From Flammeovirgaceae bacterium (GTDB lineage: Bacteria > Bacteroidota > Bacteroidia > Cytophagales > Cyclobacteriaceae): a stretch of DNA of 6,075 nucleotides. The stretch is taken from contig CANGUI010000124.1 of the NCBI GenBank assembly GCA_947457025.1, positions 1 to 6,075 on the forward strand, given 5' to 3'. The position numbers were made by a program, and so were the translations under genes. A model generated the notes under the pieces. It saw nothing but the letters and a program-made list of their open reading frames with translations. It was not told the origin of the DNA and ran no database searches. Shown in pieces: positions 1-6,075 of the stretch (positions are counted from its first letter, which is position 1; each line of letters starts with the position of its first letter).

Positions 1-1266
1 GATGCCGTGAATGCGTGGGAACTGGATCATAAGCTGGAGCGCGCTATGGACGCCCTGCGCTGCCCACCGGCCGACGCAAAAGTGGAGTTTTTATCCGGCG
101 GCGAAAAGCGGCGCGTGGCGTTGTGTCGGCTGCTGTTGCAGGAACCGGATGTGTTGTTGTTGGACGAACCCACCAACCACCTTGATGCCGAATCGGTGTT
201 GTGGCTCGAGGAGCATTTGCGCCAATACAAAGGAACCATCATTGCAGTAACACACGATCGGTATTTTCTGGATAATGTGGCGGGCTGGATTCTGGAATTG
301 GATCGCGGTGAAGGTATCCCCTGGAAGGGGAACTATTCGAGTTGGCTGGAACAGAAGCAAAAACGACTCCAGCAAGAGGAAAAAACCGAAAGCAAGCGCC
401 AGAAAGCGTTGGAGCGCGAGTTGGAATGGGTACGCATGAATCCCAAAGGTCGTCATGCCAAGGGAAAGGCTCGTCTGAGCAATTACGAAAAACTGTTGAG
501 CCAGGAGGCGCGAGAGAAAGAAGAGAAACTGGAGTTGTTTATCCCGCCCGGGCCGCGTCTGGGCAACAAAGTGATTGAGGCCAAAGGTGTTTCGAAAGGT
601 TATGGCGATAAACTGCTGTACGAGAACCTGACCTTCTCACTACCTCCGGCCGGTATTGTTGGTATCATCGGGCCGAATGGTGCCGGAAAGACCACACTCT
701 TTAAAATGATCATCGGCCGCGAGAAACCGGATGCCGGTACCTTTGAAGTGGGAGACACGGTTAAGACTGCTTACGTAGACCAGGAACATGACGACTTACT
801 GCCTGAGGATACCGTCTTTCAGGCGATTACCGGTGGTCAGGATCTGATCATGGTGGGTGGCAAAGAGATCAACTCGCGCGCTTACGTCAGCAAGTTTAAC
901 TTCAGCGGCACCGACCAGCAGAAGAAAGTAAAAGAGCTTTCAGGTGGAATGCGCAACCGGGTACACCTCGCCATCGCACTGAAGCAGGGAGGAAATCTGC
1001 TGTTGCTCGATGAGCCAACAAACGATCTGGATGTCAACACCCTGCGGGCATTGGAAGAAGCGCTGGAAAATTTTGGTGGTTGTGCCGTGATCATCTCACA
1101 CGACCGCTGGTTCCTAGACCGGGTGTGCACCCACATCCTGGCCTTCGAAGGTGAGTCGCAGGTATTCTGGTACGAAGGCTCGTTCAGCGAGTATGAAGAA
1201 AACAAAAAGAAGCGATTGGGAGATGATCAACCCCACCGCATCAAATACAAGAAACTGGTAAAATAG
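1..1266 (+). CDS. ettA: Energy-dependent translational throttle protein EttA (ABC-F ATPase), 5' end missing
   Basis: EttA is a cytoplasmic ABC-F ATPase that binds the ribosomal E site and gates entry into elongation according to the ATP/ADP ratio. 421 residues are visible before the TAG stop; the family is about 555 long, so roughly 135 residues are missing at the left edge, including Walker A of the first ATPase domain and probably most of the arm. The reading frame is already open at base 1, so the GTG at base 7 is not the start. Counting visible residues: signature LSGGEKRR at 31, Walker [12 protein letters not shown] near 51-62, switch motif THDRYFLD near 84, charged helical inter-domain linker about 112-178, FIPPGPRLG near 180, second Walker [10 protein letters not shown] at 224-232, signature LSGGMRNR near 313, Walker [13 protein letters not shown] near 333, SHDRWFLD near 366, and a basic C-terminal end. 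The stretch [14 protein letters not shown] and the RIKYKKL tail are EttA-specific and argue against Uup or antibiotic-resistance ABC-F proteins. All visible catalytic residues are intact. Confidence 0.96.
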   Translation, partial: DAVNAWELDHKLERAMDALRCPPADAKVEFLSGGEKRRVALCRLLLQEPDVLLLDEPTNHLDAESVLWLEEHLRQYKGTIIAVTHDRYFLDNVAGWILELDRGEGIPWKGNYSSWLEQKQKRLQQEEKTESKRQKALERELEWVRMNPKGRHAKGKARLSNYEKLLSQEAREKEEKLELFIPPGPRLGNKVIEAKGVSKGYGDKLLYENLTFSLPPAGIVGIIGPNGAGKTTLFKMIIGREKPDAGTFEVGDTVKTAYVDQEHDDLLPEDTVFQAITGGQDLIMVGGKEINSRAYVSKFNFSGTDQQKKVKELSGGMRNRVHLAIALKQGGNLLLLDEPTNDLDVNTLRALEEALENFGGCAVIISHDRWFLDRVCTHILAFEGESQVFWYEGSFSEYEENKKKRLGDDQPHRIKYKKLVK

Positions 1267-1276
1267 AAGTCGAGAG

Positions 1277-1298
1277 CGGACCGTACGCCTACTGTCCG
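1277..1298. terminator. Hairpin between convergent genes, possible bidirectional terminator
   Basis: A 22-base symmetric dyad: CGGAC (1277-1281) pairs with GTCCG (1294-1298), then one mismatch, then GTA (1283-1285) pairs with TAC (1290-1292) around a four-base loop. It starts 10 bases after the ettA stop and includes the stop codon and last two codons of the CHAT gene on the other strand. There is no U-run directly after it in either direction (only a loose TTCTATTTT on the - strand side), so it is not a canonical intrinsic terminator. Its position between two converging genes is the main reason to call it one. Confidence 0.4.
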
Positions 1299-4294
1299 AT
1301 CATCACGAATGCCCCCCAGTAAAATGGATCGGGAAACTGTTGGCGTAGTTCTGTCTGTGCTTTCCGGAAAGCATCTTCCTTGCTGCTACCCGCTACCCAG
1401 AATTGGTAGAAAAGCGTCATTAATTTCTGGGTGGCTTCATCGTCAACACTCCACAGACTCATGATCACCTTTTCAGCTCCGGCAATGGCGAATGCGCGTT
1501 TGAGGCCATAGACACCTTCGCCGTTTTGAATTGTACCCAGACCGGTTTCGCAGGCCGAGAGGGTCACCAGTTCCGTTCCCGATAAATCCAGGTTCATCAC
1601 TTCCTGCGCCGTGAGAATGCCGTCTTGAGTTGGCTCTGCCGAATTCTGACCCAGGTTGATGAAGTCTTCAGCGCCGGCCAGGATCAAGCCTGAACGTAGG
1701 AGAGGGTTTTCGATGTACTTGCTTGCGTTCTCAGCATCGCCTAAATCAGGATCATCGAGAAAGAAACCATGAGTGGCGAGGTGCAGAACTTTGGGTGCTC
1801 CTGCTGCCTTGATGGCAGCCTCGTGAGCATCAATGCCGGTACGTGGGGTGACGCTAACCTGATTTTGAGTAAGTAATTGTTCAATTTCCGAAACCTCCAC
1901 CTGCGTGCCCGGGAGGGGTGTGATTTCGCCTCCTCTGAAAACGCGCAGAATGCCGGCACGCGTTCCCCGATTCACTTGTTCAGCGGGCGGTTCGCTCGAT
2001 TCTTTCTTGTTACCCGTGAACTGCGGAAAACCCACCAGCATGAACTTACCGGAGCCGGCAGAGACCCCGGCTGTAGTGACCAGGTCTTTGGTGTTGGTCA
2101 GATTTTCAAGCTCAATCTCTTCAAACAGGAACTTGCTGGTAGCCGGGTTTTGGATTGTGTTGAGGTTAATCTGGTGATAGATGCCATCGGGTGAAACAAA
2201 AACCCGTTTAATGTTTTTAAGCGCCGGCTGCAGGGCAGACCAATACACCTTGTATGACAGCGTATCTCGCAGGCGGAATCTGATGGAATTCCGGTAAAAG
2301 ATCAGATTTCGTTTCTCCATCACGTTCCCCACATTGGGAAACGAAATCCATTGGGGGTTTTTGGTAGTTTTTGTCACCAGTAGGGCTGCGTACTGCACTT
2401 TCCCGGTGAAATAACCACCAGAGTCCGGGCTGTATTCGCGGAACCGGATAATCTCTACGGCGGCCTCATCGGGTTTCAACTTTTCTTGAACCTGCTTCCA
2501 GGGGGTGGGTGTGGGGGCAAGAGCCGCGCCGAACGCAGCCGAGCGCCTGGTGAGCTCTTTTTCAAGGTTGTTGGAAAGAGTTTCCAGAGAGTCAAGTTTT
2601 CCGTCATCCCCTTTGGAGTACCGGCTGGAGACCTGTTCTTTCAGTTCCAGCCAGGTTTCGTATTGCGCAATCAGGTTGGCATCCTGGCTGCGCTGGATGG
2701 CTTGTCGTACACGCTGGGTGGCATAGAAAATAATACCCTTGGTGCGCAACTGTAAATCGTAGAGCGTAGCCGTGAGTTCAGGCTGCTGAACCCGGTATTG
2801 CTGCACAAAGCTCGAATAGATTTCAAAAGCGGGCCGCAGGTTGCCATAATAAAACTTCGACTTTTCAGATTCGCTCAAGCCGGGAAAATAGCGGTTGATT
2901 TGTTCCTGGTAGTTTGCAAAGGTGGCCTGGAATTGTTGCTGTGCTCCTTTGGTGTTATGTACCATCCATTGGTAGGTAGCCAGCTTGAAGTAGGATTGCC
3001 CTACACGCGGATGGGCCGCGCTGAGCAACCGGGTACGCAGCCGCACGGATTCGTTCAGGTATTCCAATGCTTTTTTATTTTTCAGCATGAGATAAGCAAC
3101 ACCCAGGTTATGGAGAACAGTGGCATACTCAGCACTTTCTTTGCCCGGGTCATTCGCAAAAACCTGCTGGGCCCGTTCCAGGTAAGGGATTGCCTCGCGG
3201 CTACGATTTTGAAGATACAGCACTTTGCCGAGGTTATTTGAGTACGATCCGTACTCCCACGCATTCTTGTTTTCAGCCTCCTGTATGGCTAGCGCTTCGC
3301 GAAGTAGTCTTTCGGCTGTACCGTAATCAGCCATGTCGCTGTAGGCGAGTCCAGCATTGTTCAGGGCGATGCCATACATCGGATGCGACTTTCCATACAT
3401 TTTCCGGTCGTGGGCAAGTACACGCTCATAGGTGGCTTTGGCCTCCTCTAAACGCGACAAGGCCAGCAATACGATCGCATAATTATTCAGCGTGGCAAAG
3501 TAGCGCTCCTGATTCTCGGGGGTGCCTTCGGCCTGGAGCACCCTCAGTCCCTGCGAAAAAAGTTCTTCCGCTTCAATCAACATCCCTTTGTCGGCATATA
3601 AAGCCGCGAAATTCACCCGAATGGTAGCTTCTTCCAGCCGGCGGTCTCCTTCGTTTTTCAGAATCGCCAGCGCCCGACCAAATTCATGTTCACTGGCTGC
3701 ATACTTGCCCTGTGCCGCTAACTGATCTGCGTGTTTGGCCAGAAACCGGCAATACAGCGAGTGAGAAGGATCTAGGCTCTTTAGAAATGCCACGGTTTCA
3801 GTAGCTGCCTTCTGATACGCACCTTGGTTGGCCAGGATGTCGAAGTAAAAAAGCGCTGATTCGAGATAAACATCACTCGTTCCTCCGAACGCAACTTTAT
3901 CTGATGCCATAACCTGTTGGGCCGTTCGCTGCGCGTCAGAATAACGGCCCAACTGGTTGTAAACCAGGGCAAGGTTATACATGGAATTGCTGTACTGATC
4001 GTAGTACTTGTCTTTCAACACCTCCCGTAGCTTCACTTCGCGTTGATAATAGGCGAGTGCACTGTCAGTTTCCCCCACCTGAAAATGACTGTCAGCCAGG
4101 TAAAACAGTACATTGGCAGATGAACTGTCGGCCAGTTCCGGAATCAGCTGCAAAACGCTCGGCTTTAAATGGAGGCATTCGGCATACTGCCCTGAGTTAT
4201 ATTTCCCCTCGACTTGGTAATACATTACATCAAATGTCTGGGCTTGCAGAGATCCTGCAAGTGCCAGACTGGCAATCAGCATGAATAAACGCAT
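1289..4294 (-). CDS. Exported TPR-repeat protein with C-terminal CHAT (caspase-like) domain
   Basis: CHAT domains (caspase HetF associated with TPRs) belong to the caspase/separase clan of His-Cys peptidases; the target here is unknown. From the ATG: a signal peptide at 1-18 (hydrophobic run LFMLIASLALAG, cut after LQA before QT; no lipobox Cys). A helical TPR array follows at about 25-465, with recognisable units starting NLALVYNQLG (107), NFAALYADKG (228), NNYAIVLLAL (270), NNAGLAYSDM (312), NNLGKVLYLQ (353) and HNLGVAYLML (395). A helical connector containing YFPGLSESEK (469) and SPDGIYHQI (701) leads to CHAT at about 680-1000. CHAT hallmarks are LPGT (794-797), HLATHGFF with catalytic His842, and LVTLSACETGLG with catalytic Cys915; the protein ends at WGAFVMIGQ, as CHAT proteins usually do, with no added sorting domain. 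A GTG lies directly before the ATG (4295-4297) and an in-frame TAA at 4316-4318, so the start is fixed to within one codon. It converges on ettA and diverges from the propeller gene. Function beyond the domain class is not known. Confidence 0.93.
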   Translation of the reverse strand: MRLFMLIASLALAGSLQAQTFDVMYYQVEGKYNSGQYAECLHLKPSVLQLIPELADSSSANVLFYLADSHFQVGETDSALAYYQREVKLREVLKDKYYDQYSNSMYNLALVYNQLGRYSDAQRTAQQVMASDKVAFGGTSDVYLESALFYFDILANQGAYQKAATETVAFLKSLDPSHSLYCRFLAKHADQLAAQGKYAASEHEFGRALAILKNEGDRRLEEATIRVNFAALYADKGMLIEAEELFSQGLRVLQAEGTPENQERYFATLNNYAIVLLALSRLEEAKATYERVLAHDRKMYGKSHPMYGIALNNAGLAYSDMADYGTAERLLREALAIQEAENKNAWEYGSYSNNLGKVLYLQNRSREAIPYLERAQQVFANDPGKESAEYATVLHNLGVAYLMLKNKKALEYLNESVRLRTRLLSAAHPRVGQSYFKLATYQWMVHNTKGAQQQFQATFANYQEQINRYFPGLSESEKSKFYYGNLRPAFEIYSSFVQQYRVQQPELTATLYDLQLRTKGIIFYATQRVRQAIQRSQDANLIAQYETWLELKEQVSSRYSKGDDGKLDSLETLSNNLEKELTRRSAAFGAALAPTPTPWKQVQEKLKPDEAAVEIIRFREYSPDSGGYFTGKVQYAALLVTKTTKNPQWISFPNVGNVMEKRNLIFYRNSIRFRLRDTLSYKVYWSALQPALKNIKRVFVSPDGIYHQINLNTIQNPATSKFLFEEIELENLTNTKDLVTTAGVSAGSGKFMLVGFPQFTGNKKESSEPPAEQVNRGTRAGILRVFRGGEITPLPGTQVEVSEIEQLLTQNQVSVTPRTGIDAHEAAIKAAGAPKVLHLATHGFFLDDPDLGDAENASKYIENPLLRSGLILAGAEDFINLGQNSAEPTQDGILTAQEVMNLDLSGTELVTLSACETGLGTIQNGEGVYGLKRAFAIAGAEKVIMSLWSVDDEATQKLMTLFYQFWVAGSSKEDAFRKAQTELRQQFPDPFYWGAFVMIGQ

Positions 4295-4299
4295 CACGG

Positions 4300-4332
4300 C
4301 AAAAATTTTACAATGTTACAACTTTGGTTCAA
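4300..4332 (-). promoter_or_regulatory. Possible promoter of the TPR-CHAT gene
   Basis: On the - strand, TTG (4332-4330) is followed after exactly 19 bases by TAAAATTTTTG (4310-4300), loosely like the Bacteroidota TTTG-N19-TAnnTTTG promoter. The -7 match is imperfect. It lies three bases before the GTG-ATG start, so use of this site would give a leaderless or nearly leaderless message. A promoter further upstream, among the dyads, is an alternative. Confidence 0.25.
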
Positions 4333-4338
4333 GGCCTG

Positions 4339-4362
4339 TAAATACCTCCTTCAGGGTATTTA
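4339..4362. promoter_or_regulatory. Operator-like inverted repeat I
   Basis: Perfect 8-bp arms TAAATACC (4339-4346) and GGTATTTA (4355-4362) are separated by 8 bases. Read as heptamers it is TACCTCC, two bases, CAGGGTA, the 7-2-7 head-to-head arrangement of NarL-type sites (heptamer TACYYMT). It lies between the two divergent genes and repeats as dyad II exactly 42 bp away centre to centre. A terminator hairpin is less likely because the arms are AT-rich and the same pattern recurs. The regulator is unknown. Confidence 0.6.
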
Positions 4363-4383
4363 GTAAACACCTGCCGGTAAAAT

Positions 4384-4401
4384 ATACCTATTTTGAGGTA
4401 T
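4384..4401. promoter_or_regulatory. Operator-like inverted repeat II
   Basis: Arms ATACC (4384-4388) and GGTAT (4397-4401) are separated by 8 bases, the same core and spacing as dyad I. The left heptamer TACCTAT fits the NarL consensus TACYYMT at all seven positions, and the right one (TACCTCA on the other strand) at six. It directly abuts the TTTG at 4401-4404 proposed as the -33 element of the propeller gene. Its centre would lie near -43 from the expected start of transcription, a usual place for an activator touching RNA polymerase. Confidence 0.55.
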
Positions 4402-4431
4402 TTGAATACACACAGCCCTATGCTACTTTTA
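4401..4431 (+). promoter_or_regulatory. Candidate Bacteroidota-type promoter for the propeller gene
   Basis: TTTG (4401-4404), then 19 bases, then TACTTTTA (4424-4431), matching TAnnTTTG at seven of eight positions with the spacing reported for Bacteroides promoters. Transcription would begin near 4436, giving a leader of about 110 bases. The -33 element abuts dyad II. Confidence 0.45.
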
Positions 4432-4469
4432 CCAGGAAGCATCTTAAACACCATCCGTCACACCTGTTT

Positions 4470-4502
4470 GTTGGAGCTGGGGAACGGAGTGGGGTACTTT
4501 CG
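4470..4502 (+). promoter_or_regulatory. Second, weaker promoter candidate for the propeller gene
   Basis: GTTG (4470-4473), 21 bases, then TACTTTCG (4495-4502), which has one mismatch to TAnnTTTG. It would give a leader of about 40 bases. It is an alternative to the site at 4401-4431; the -33 element is poorer and the spacing longer. Confidence 0.25.
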
Positions 4503-4546
4503 TGATGGGATTGACAGGTGTTTTATAGTACCCAAAACCCCGATTT

Positions 4547-6075
4547 ATGAAATCACTCCTCTCCGCCATCTGTCTACTCGCCTGGTTCTGTGTGTCTGTC
4601 GTGGCTCAAACTCCACAGCTGAACTTCTCCAGTCCCTCCATCGCCCGATTGGTTGCTCAAGATAATGCAGGCAACGTCTATGTAGCGGGGATTTTTTTTG
4701 GAACGGTAGATTTTGATCTGGGTCCGGGAGTATCCAATCTGACCAACACCGGTAGCTCGAATGACATCTTTTTTGCCAAGTATACACCGGCGGGTAATCT
4801 TGTATTTGCACACCAGATTGGCGGTACGGCAGACGATCAGGCAATTCAGCTTTTTGTAGACGATACCGGAAATATTACCCTGACGGGTTTCTTCACGGGT
4901 ACCAATGTAGATCTGGATCCCGGAGCGGGTACCGCGCTGGTAAGCGCATCGAGTGCAACCGATAGCGATCTCTTTTTTGCACGGTACTCAACTGCGGGTA
5001 TTTTTGCGTGGGGAAAGCGGGTTGGAAACAGCATCCCGAATTCAACAGCTCTTGGTAGTATTGACCCGGCCAGCGGTGATCTTATCCTGTCGAGCTTTTT
5101 CTCCGGAACTTTGGATGTCAACCCCGATGCGGGAACCACCAACCTGACTTCGGCCGGAGCAAACGACATTTTTATCGCCCGCTATGCGAAAGCAAGCGGT
5201 GCGTTGGTCGGGCAGGTTAGCCTGGGAGGATCCGGAAGTGAAACACCCTCCCGGCTGCGTACGGATCTGATGGGCAATGTGTACCTCACGGGCTCCTATT
5301 CGGTAAGTTTTGATGTGGATCCGGGTGTCGGTACCGCTTTGCTCCCCACGCCGAATGGTACAGACTCCTTTATCGTGAAGTATACCTCGACAGCAAACCT
5401 GGTGTGGTTTAGAACACTGACGTCAGATTTTGATTTCACATCCCAGCTCGCTGTCGCACCAGATCAGTCGCTCTACATCGGTGGTACGTTCAACGACCGT
5501 ATCGATCTTGATCCGGGGCTGGCTACAGTTGCCGCTAACGGGCTTGGCAGGAACGACCTTTTTCTCATCAAGTTGGCTGACGATGGGAATTTTGTCTGGG
5601 GTAAAACCTGGGGCTCATCGGGAGAAGAAGTGTTTTCCGGCTTATATGCAACCGACACACGGGTGGTGATGGGTGGCTCATTTCGCGATCCCCTTGATCT
5701 TGATCCGAATTCCGGCACGCAGACAGTTACCTCCAATGGCCTTGGAGATTTGTTTCTTGTCACGCTGTCGTCCTCCGGTGACTTCCAAAGTGGCTTTACC
5801 ATCGGGGGAAGTGAGAATGATGTTGCATTCACGAATGATTTTTTGATGCGGGGTCCTGGTCAGTCTTTTTTTGTTGTCGGTTCCTTACCGGCTCCGCGTG
5901 ACCTGGACCCGGGCCCGGCGGTTGCTCAAGTCAACCTGTTACCGGATTTAACCTTCCAGACGTTTATTGCCCGTTATTCCTTCACAGTCACGCCGCCCAC
6001 GGTGCCGCCCGCGGGCCTGGCGTTCGCCGGCCAAACGGTCTCCTCAATCAACGGCAGCTTTTCTCCTGCCGCGGA
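4547..6075 (+). CDS. Exported seven-bladed beta-propeller (SBBP-like) repeat protein, 3' end missing
   Basis: The open frame runs from ATG 4547 to the right edge (509 codons plus two bases) without a stop. An in-frame TAG at 4526-4528 and no other start codon in between fix the start. Residues 1-20 are a signal peptide (K2, hydrophobic core LLSAICLLAWF, cut after VVA before QTPQ). Residues about 25-478 hold seven repeats of the type GNvYltGsF-x-G-x-vDlDPGxGT, then nD-x-FfakY, then a tryptophan-containing strand. The DxD (or DxN) motif falls at 55, 122, 190, 256, 320, 384 and 452. This matches the SBBP beta-propeller repeat frequent in large Bacteroidota surface proteins. A threonine/proline hinge follows (TVTPPTVPPAG, 480-490), then the first residues of another domain (491 on), possibly Ig-like, too short to name. 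A type IX secretion sorting domain would be expected at the unseen C-terminus but cannot be claimed. Likely located at the cell surface or in the periplasm; ligand unknown. Confidence 0.9.
   Translation, partial: MKSLLSAICLLAWFCVSVVAQTPQLNFSSPSIARLVAQDNAGNVYVAGIFFGTVDFDLGPGVSNLTNTGSSNDIFFAKYTPAGNLVFAHQIGGTADDQAIQLFVDDTGNITLTGFFTGTNVDLDPGAGTALVSASSATDSDLFFARYSTAGIFAWGKRVGNSIPNSTALGSIDPASGDLILSSFFSGTLDVNPDAGTTNLTSAGANDIFIARYAKASGALVGQVSLGGSGSETPSRLRTDLMGNVYLTGSYSVSFDVDPGVGTALLPTPNGTDSFIVKYTSTANLVWFRTLTSDFDFTSQLAVAPDQSLYIGGTFNDRIDLDPGLATVAANGLGRNDLFLIKLADDGNFVWGKTWGSSGEEVFSGLYATDTRVVMGGSFRDPLDLDPNSGTQTVTSNGLGDLFLVTLSSSGDFQSGFTIGGSENDVAFTNDFLMRGPGQSFFVVGSLPAPRDLDPGPAVAQVNLLPDLTFQTFIARYSFTVTPPTVPPAGLAFAGQTVSSINGSFSPAA
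4640..5977 (+). repeat. Seven tandem coding repeats (propeller blades)
   Basis: Seven degenerate units of 64-68 codons (residues about 32-477 of the propeller protein). The distances between successive DxD motifs are 67, 68, 66, 64, 64 and 68 residues. Units 2, 4 and 5 keep the fullest DxDPG motif. Unit 1 has DFDLGPG, unit 3 DVNPDAG and unit 6 DLDPNSG; unit 7 has the DLDPG motif but lacks the following nD-x-F element. Similarity at DNA level is limited (for example around 4910-4935 and 5312-5341), so these are old duplications, not recent ones. Confidence 0.85.

Larger units (their letters stand above)
4295..4546. other. Divergent intergenic region, about 250 bp
   Basis: This stretch separates two genes that face away from each other and contains no convincing gene. 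It holds two related inverted repeats (4339-4362 and 4384-4401), one promoter-like pair towards the CHAT gene and two towards the propeller gene. The right half, 4436-4546, would be the 5' untranslated leader of the propeller gene if the first promoter is used. It contains two crossing inverted repeats: ACACCTGT (4460-4467) with ACAGGTGT (4514-4521), and GGGTACT (4492-4498) with AGTACCC (4527-4533). No riboswitch or RNA gene is recognisable. Confidence 0.8.

Noticed and set aside
1..1266. Antibiotic-resistance ABC-F protein or Uup instead of EttA
   Set aside because: The EttA-specific stretches ([30 protein letters not shown]) are present and the linker has the EttA length; there is no Uup-type C-terminal coiled coil.
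2798..3627. Long + strand open frames (2798-3241, 3190-3627) opposite the TPR-CHAT gene
   Set aside because: They are antisense to a gene with clear domain content throughout. Their products are Cys/Arg/Pro-rich or otherwise featureless, and they overlap each other.
1289..4294. Membership of a type III-E CRISPR (Craspase) system because of the TPR-CHAT architecture
   Set aside because: There is no gRAMP/Cas7-11 or other cas gene and no CRISPR array in the window, and the signal peptide is incompatible with a cytoplasmic Csx29-like role.
4339..4362. Dyad I as an intrinsic terminator
   Set aside because: The arms are AT-rich, there is no following T-run, no gene ends there, and the same arrangement recurs at dyad II.
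4511..4516. TTGACA as an E. coli-type -35 box
   Set aside because: There is no TATAAT-like -10 box 16-18 bases downstream (the sequence there is AAAACCCC), it is too close to the start codon, and Bacteroidota use a different promoter consensus.
4365..4523. AAACACCTG (4365-4373) and CAGGTGTTT (4515-4523) as a long-range inverted repeat
   Set aside because: The arms are about 140 bases apart and the left arm lies outside the likely transcript; a 9-bp match at this distance could easily be chance.
4393..4665. Open frame on the + strand crossing the intergenic region (ATG at 4420, about 81 codons)
   Set aside because: It overlaps the first 119 bases of the well-supported propeller gene in another frame, including its signal peptide region, has no recognisable domain, and sits where the leader is expected.
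4846..5832. - strand open frames (4846-5169, 5473-5832) opposite the propeller gene
   Set aside because: They mirror the repeated codons of the blades; the similar Pro/Ser/Arg-rich wording (GSRSxxP, PEFGSRS) is what antisense reading of DxDPG repeats gives.

Overview
The window reads as chromosomal DNA of a member of the Bacteroidota. Base composition is roughly balanced, the EttA sequence has the form usual in that phylum, promoter-like sites fit the Bacteroidota TTTG / TAnnTTTG pattern rather than the E. coli pattern, start codons lack clear Shine-Dalgarno sequences, and there is an exported TPR-CHAT protein plus a repeat protein of the 'DxDPGxGT' type common in the phylum's surface proteomes. 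A Cytophagales- or Chitinophagales-like source is a guess.

Layout. (1) Positions 1-1266, + strand: the 3' three quarters of ettA, an ABC-F translation factor cut by the left edge. (2) Positions 1267-1288: a 22-base convergent gap, with a compact hairpin that also covers the end of the next gene. (3) Positions 1289-4294, - strand: a complete gene of about 1001 codons for an exported protein with an N-terminal TPR array and a C-terminal CHAT (caspase-like) domain, with the His/Cys pair intact. (4) Positions 4295-4546: a divergent intergenic region. It holds two inverted repeats of the form ATACC-N8-GGTAT whose centres are exactly 42 bp apart, and candidate promoters in both directions. (5) Positions 4547-6075, + strand: the first 509 codons of a long gene running off the right edge. 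It encodes an exported protein with seven repeats of 64-68 residues, which looks like one complete seven-bladed beta-propeller, then a proline-rich hinge and the start of another domain.

How the genes may relate. ettA is housekeeping and is probably unrelated to the rest. The TPR-CHAT gene and the propeller gene face away from each other across about 250 bp with paired operator-like sites, so co-regulation is plausible. Both products carry signal peptides with an Ala-Gln cleavage junction, so both should leave the cytoplasm. A working idea, not shown by the sequence, is that they form an envelope pair (protease-like scaffold plus surface propeller protein). The most distinctive signal is the pair of dyads, which fit the 7-2-7 geometry known for NarL-type response regulators.
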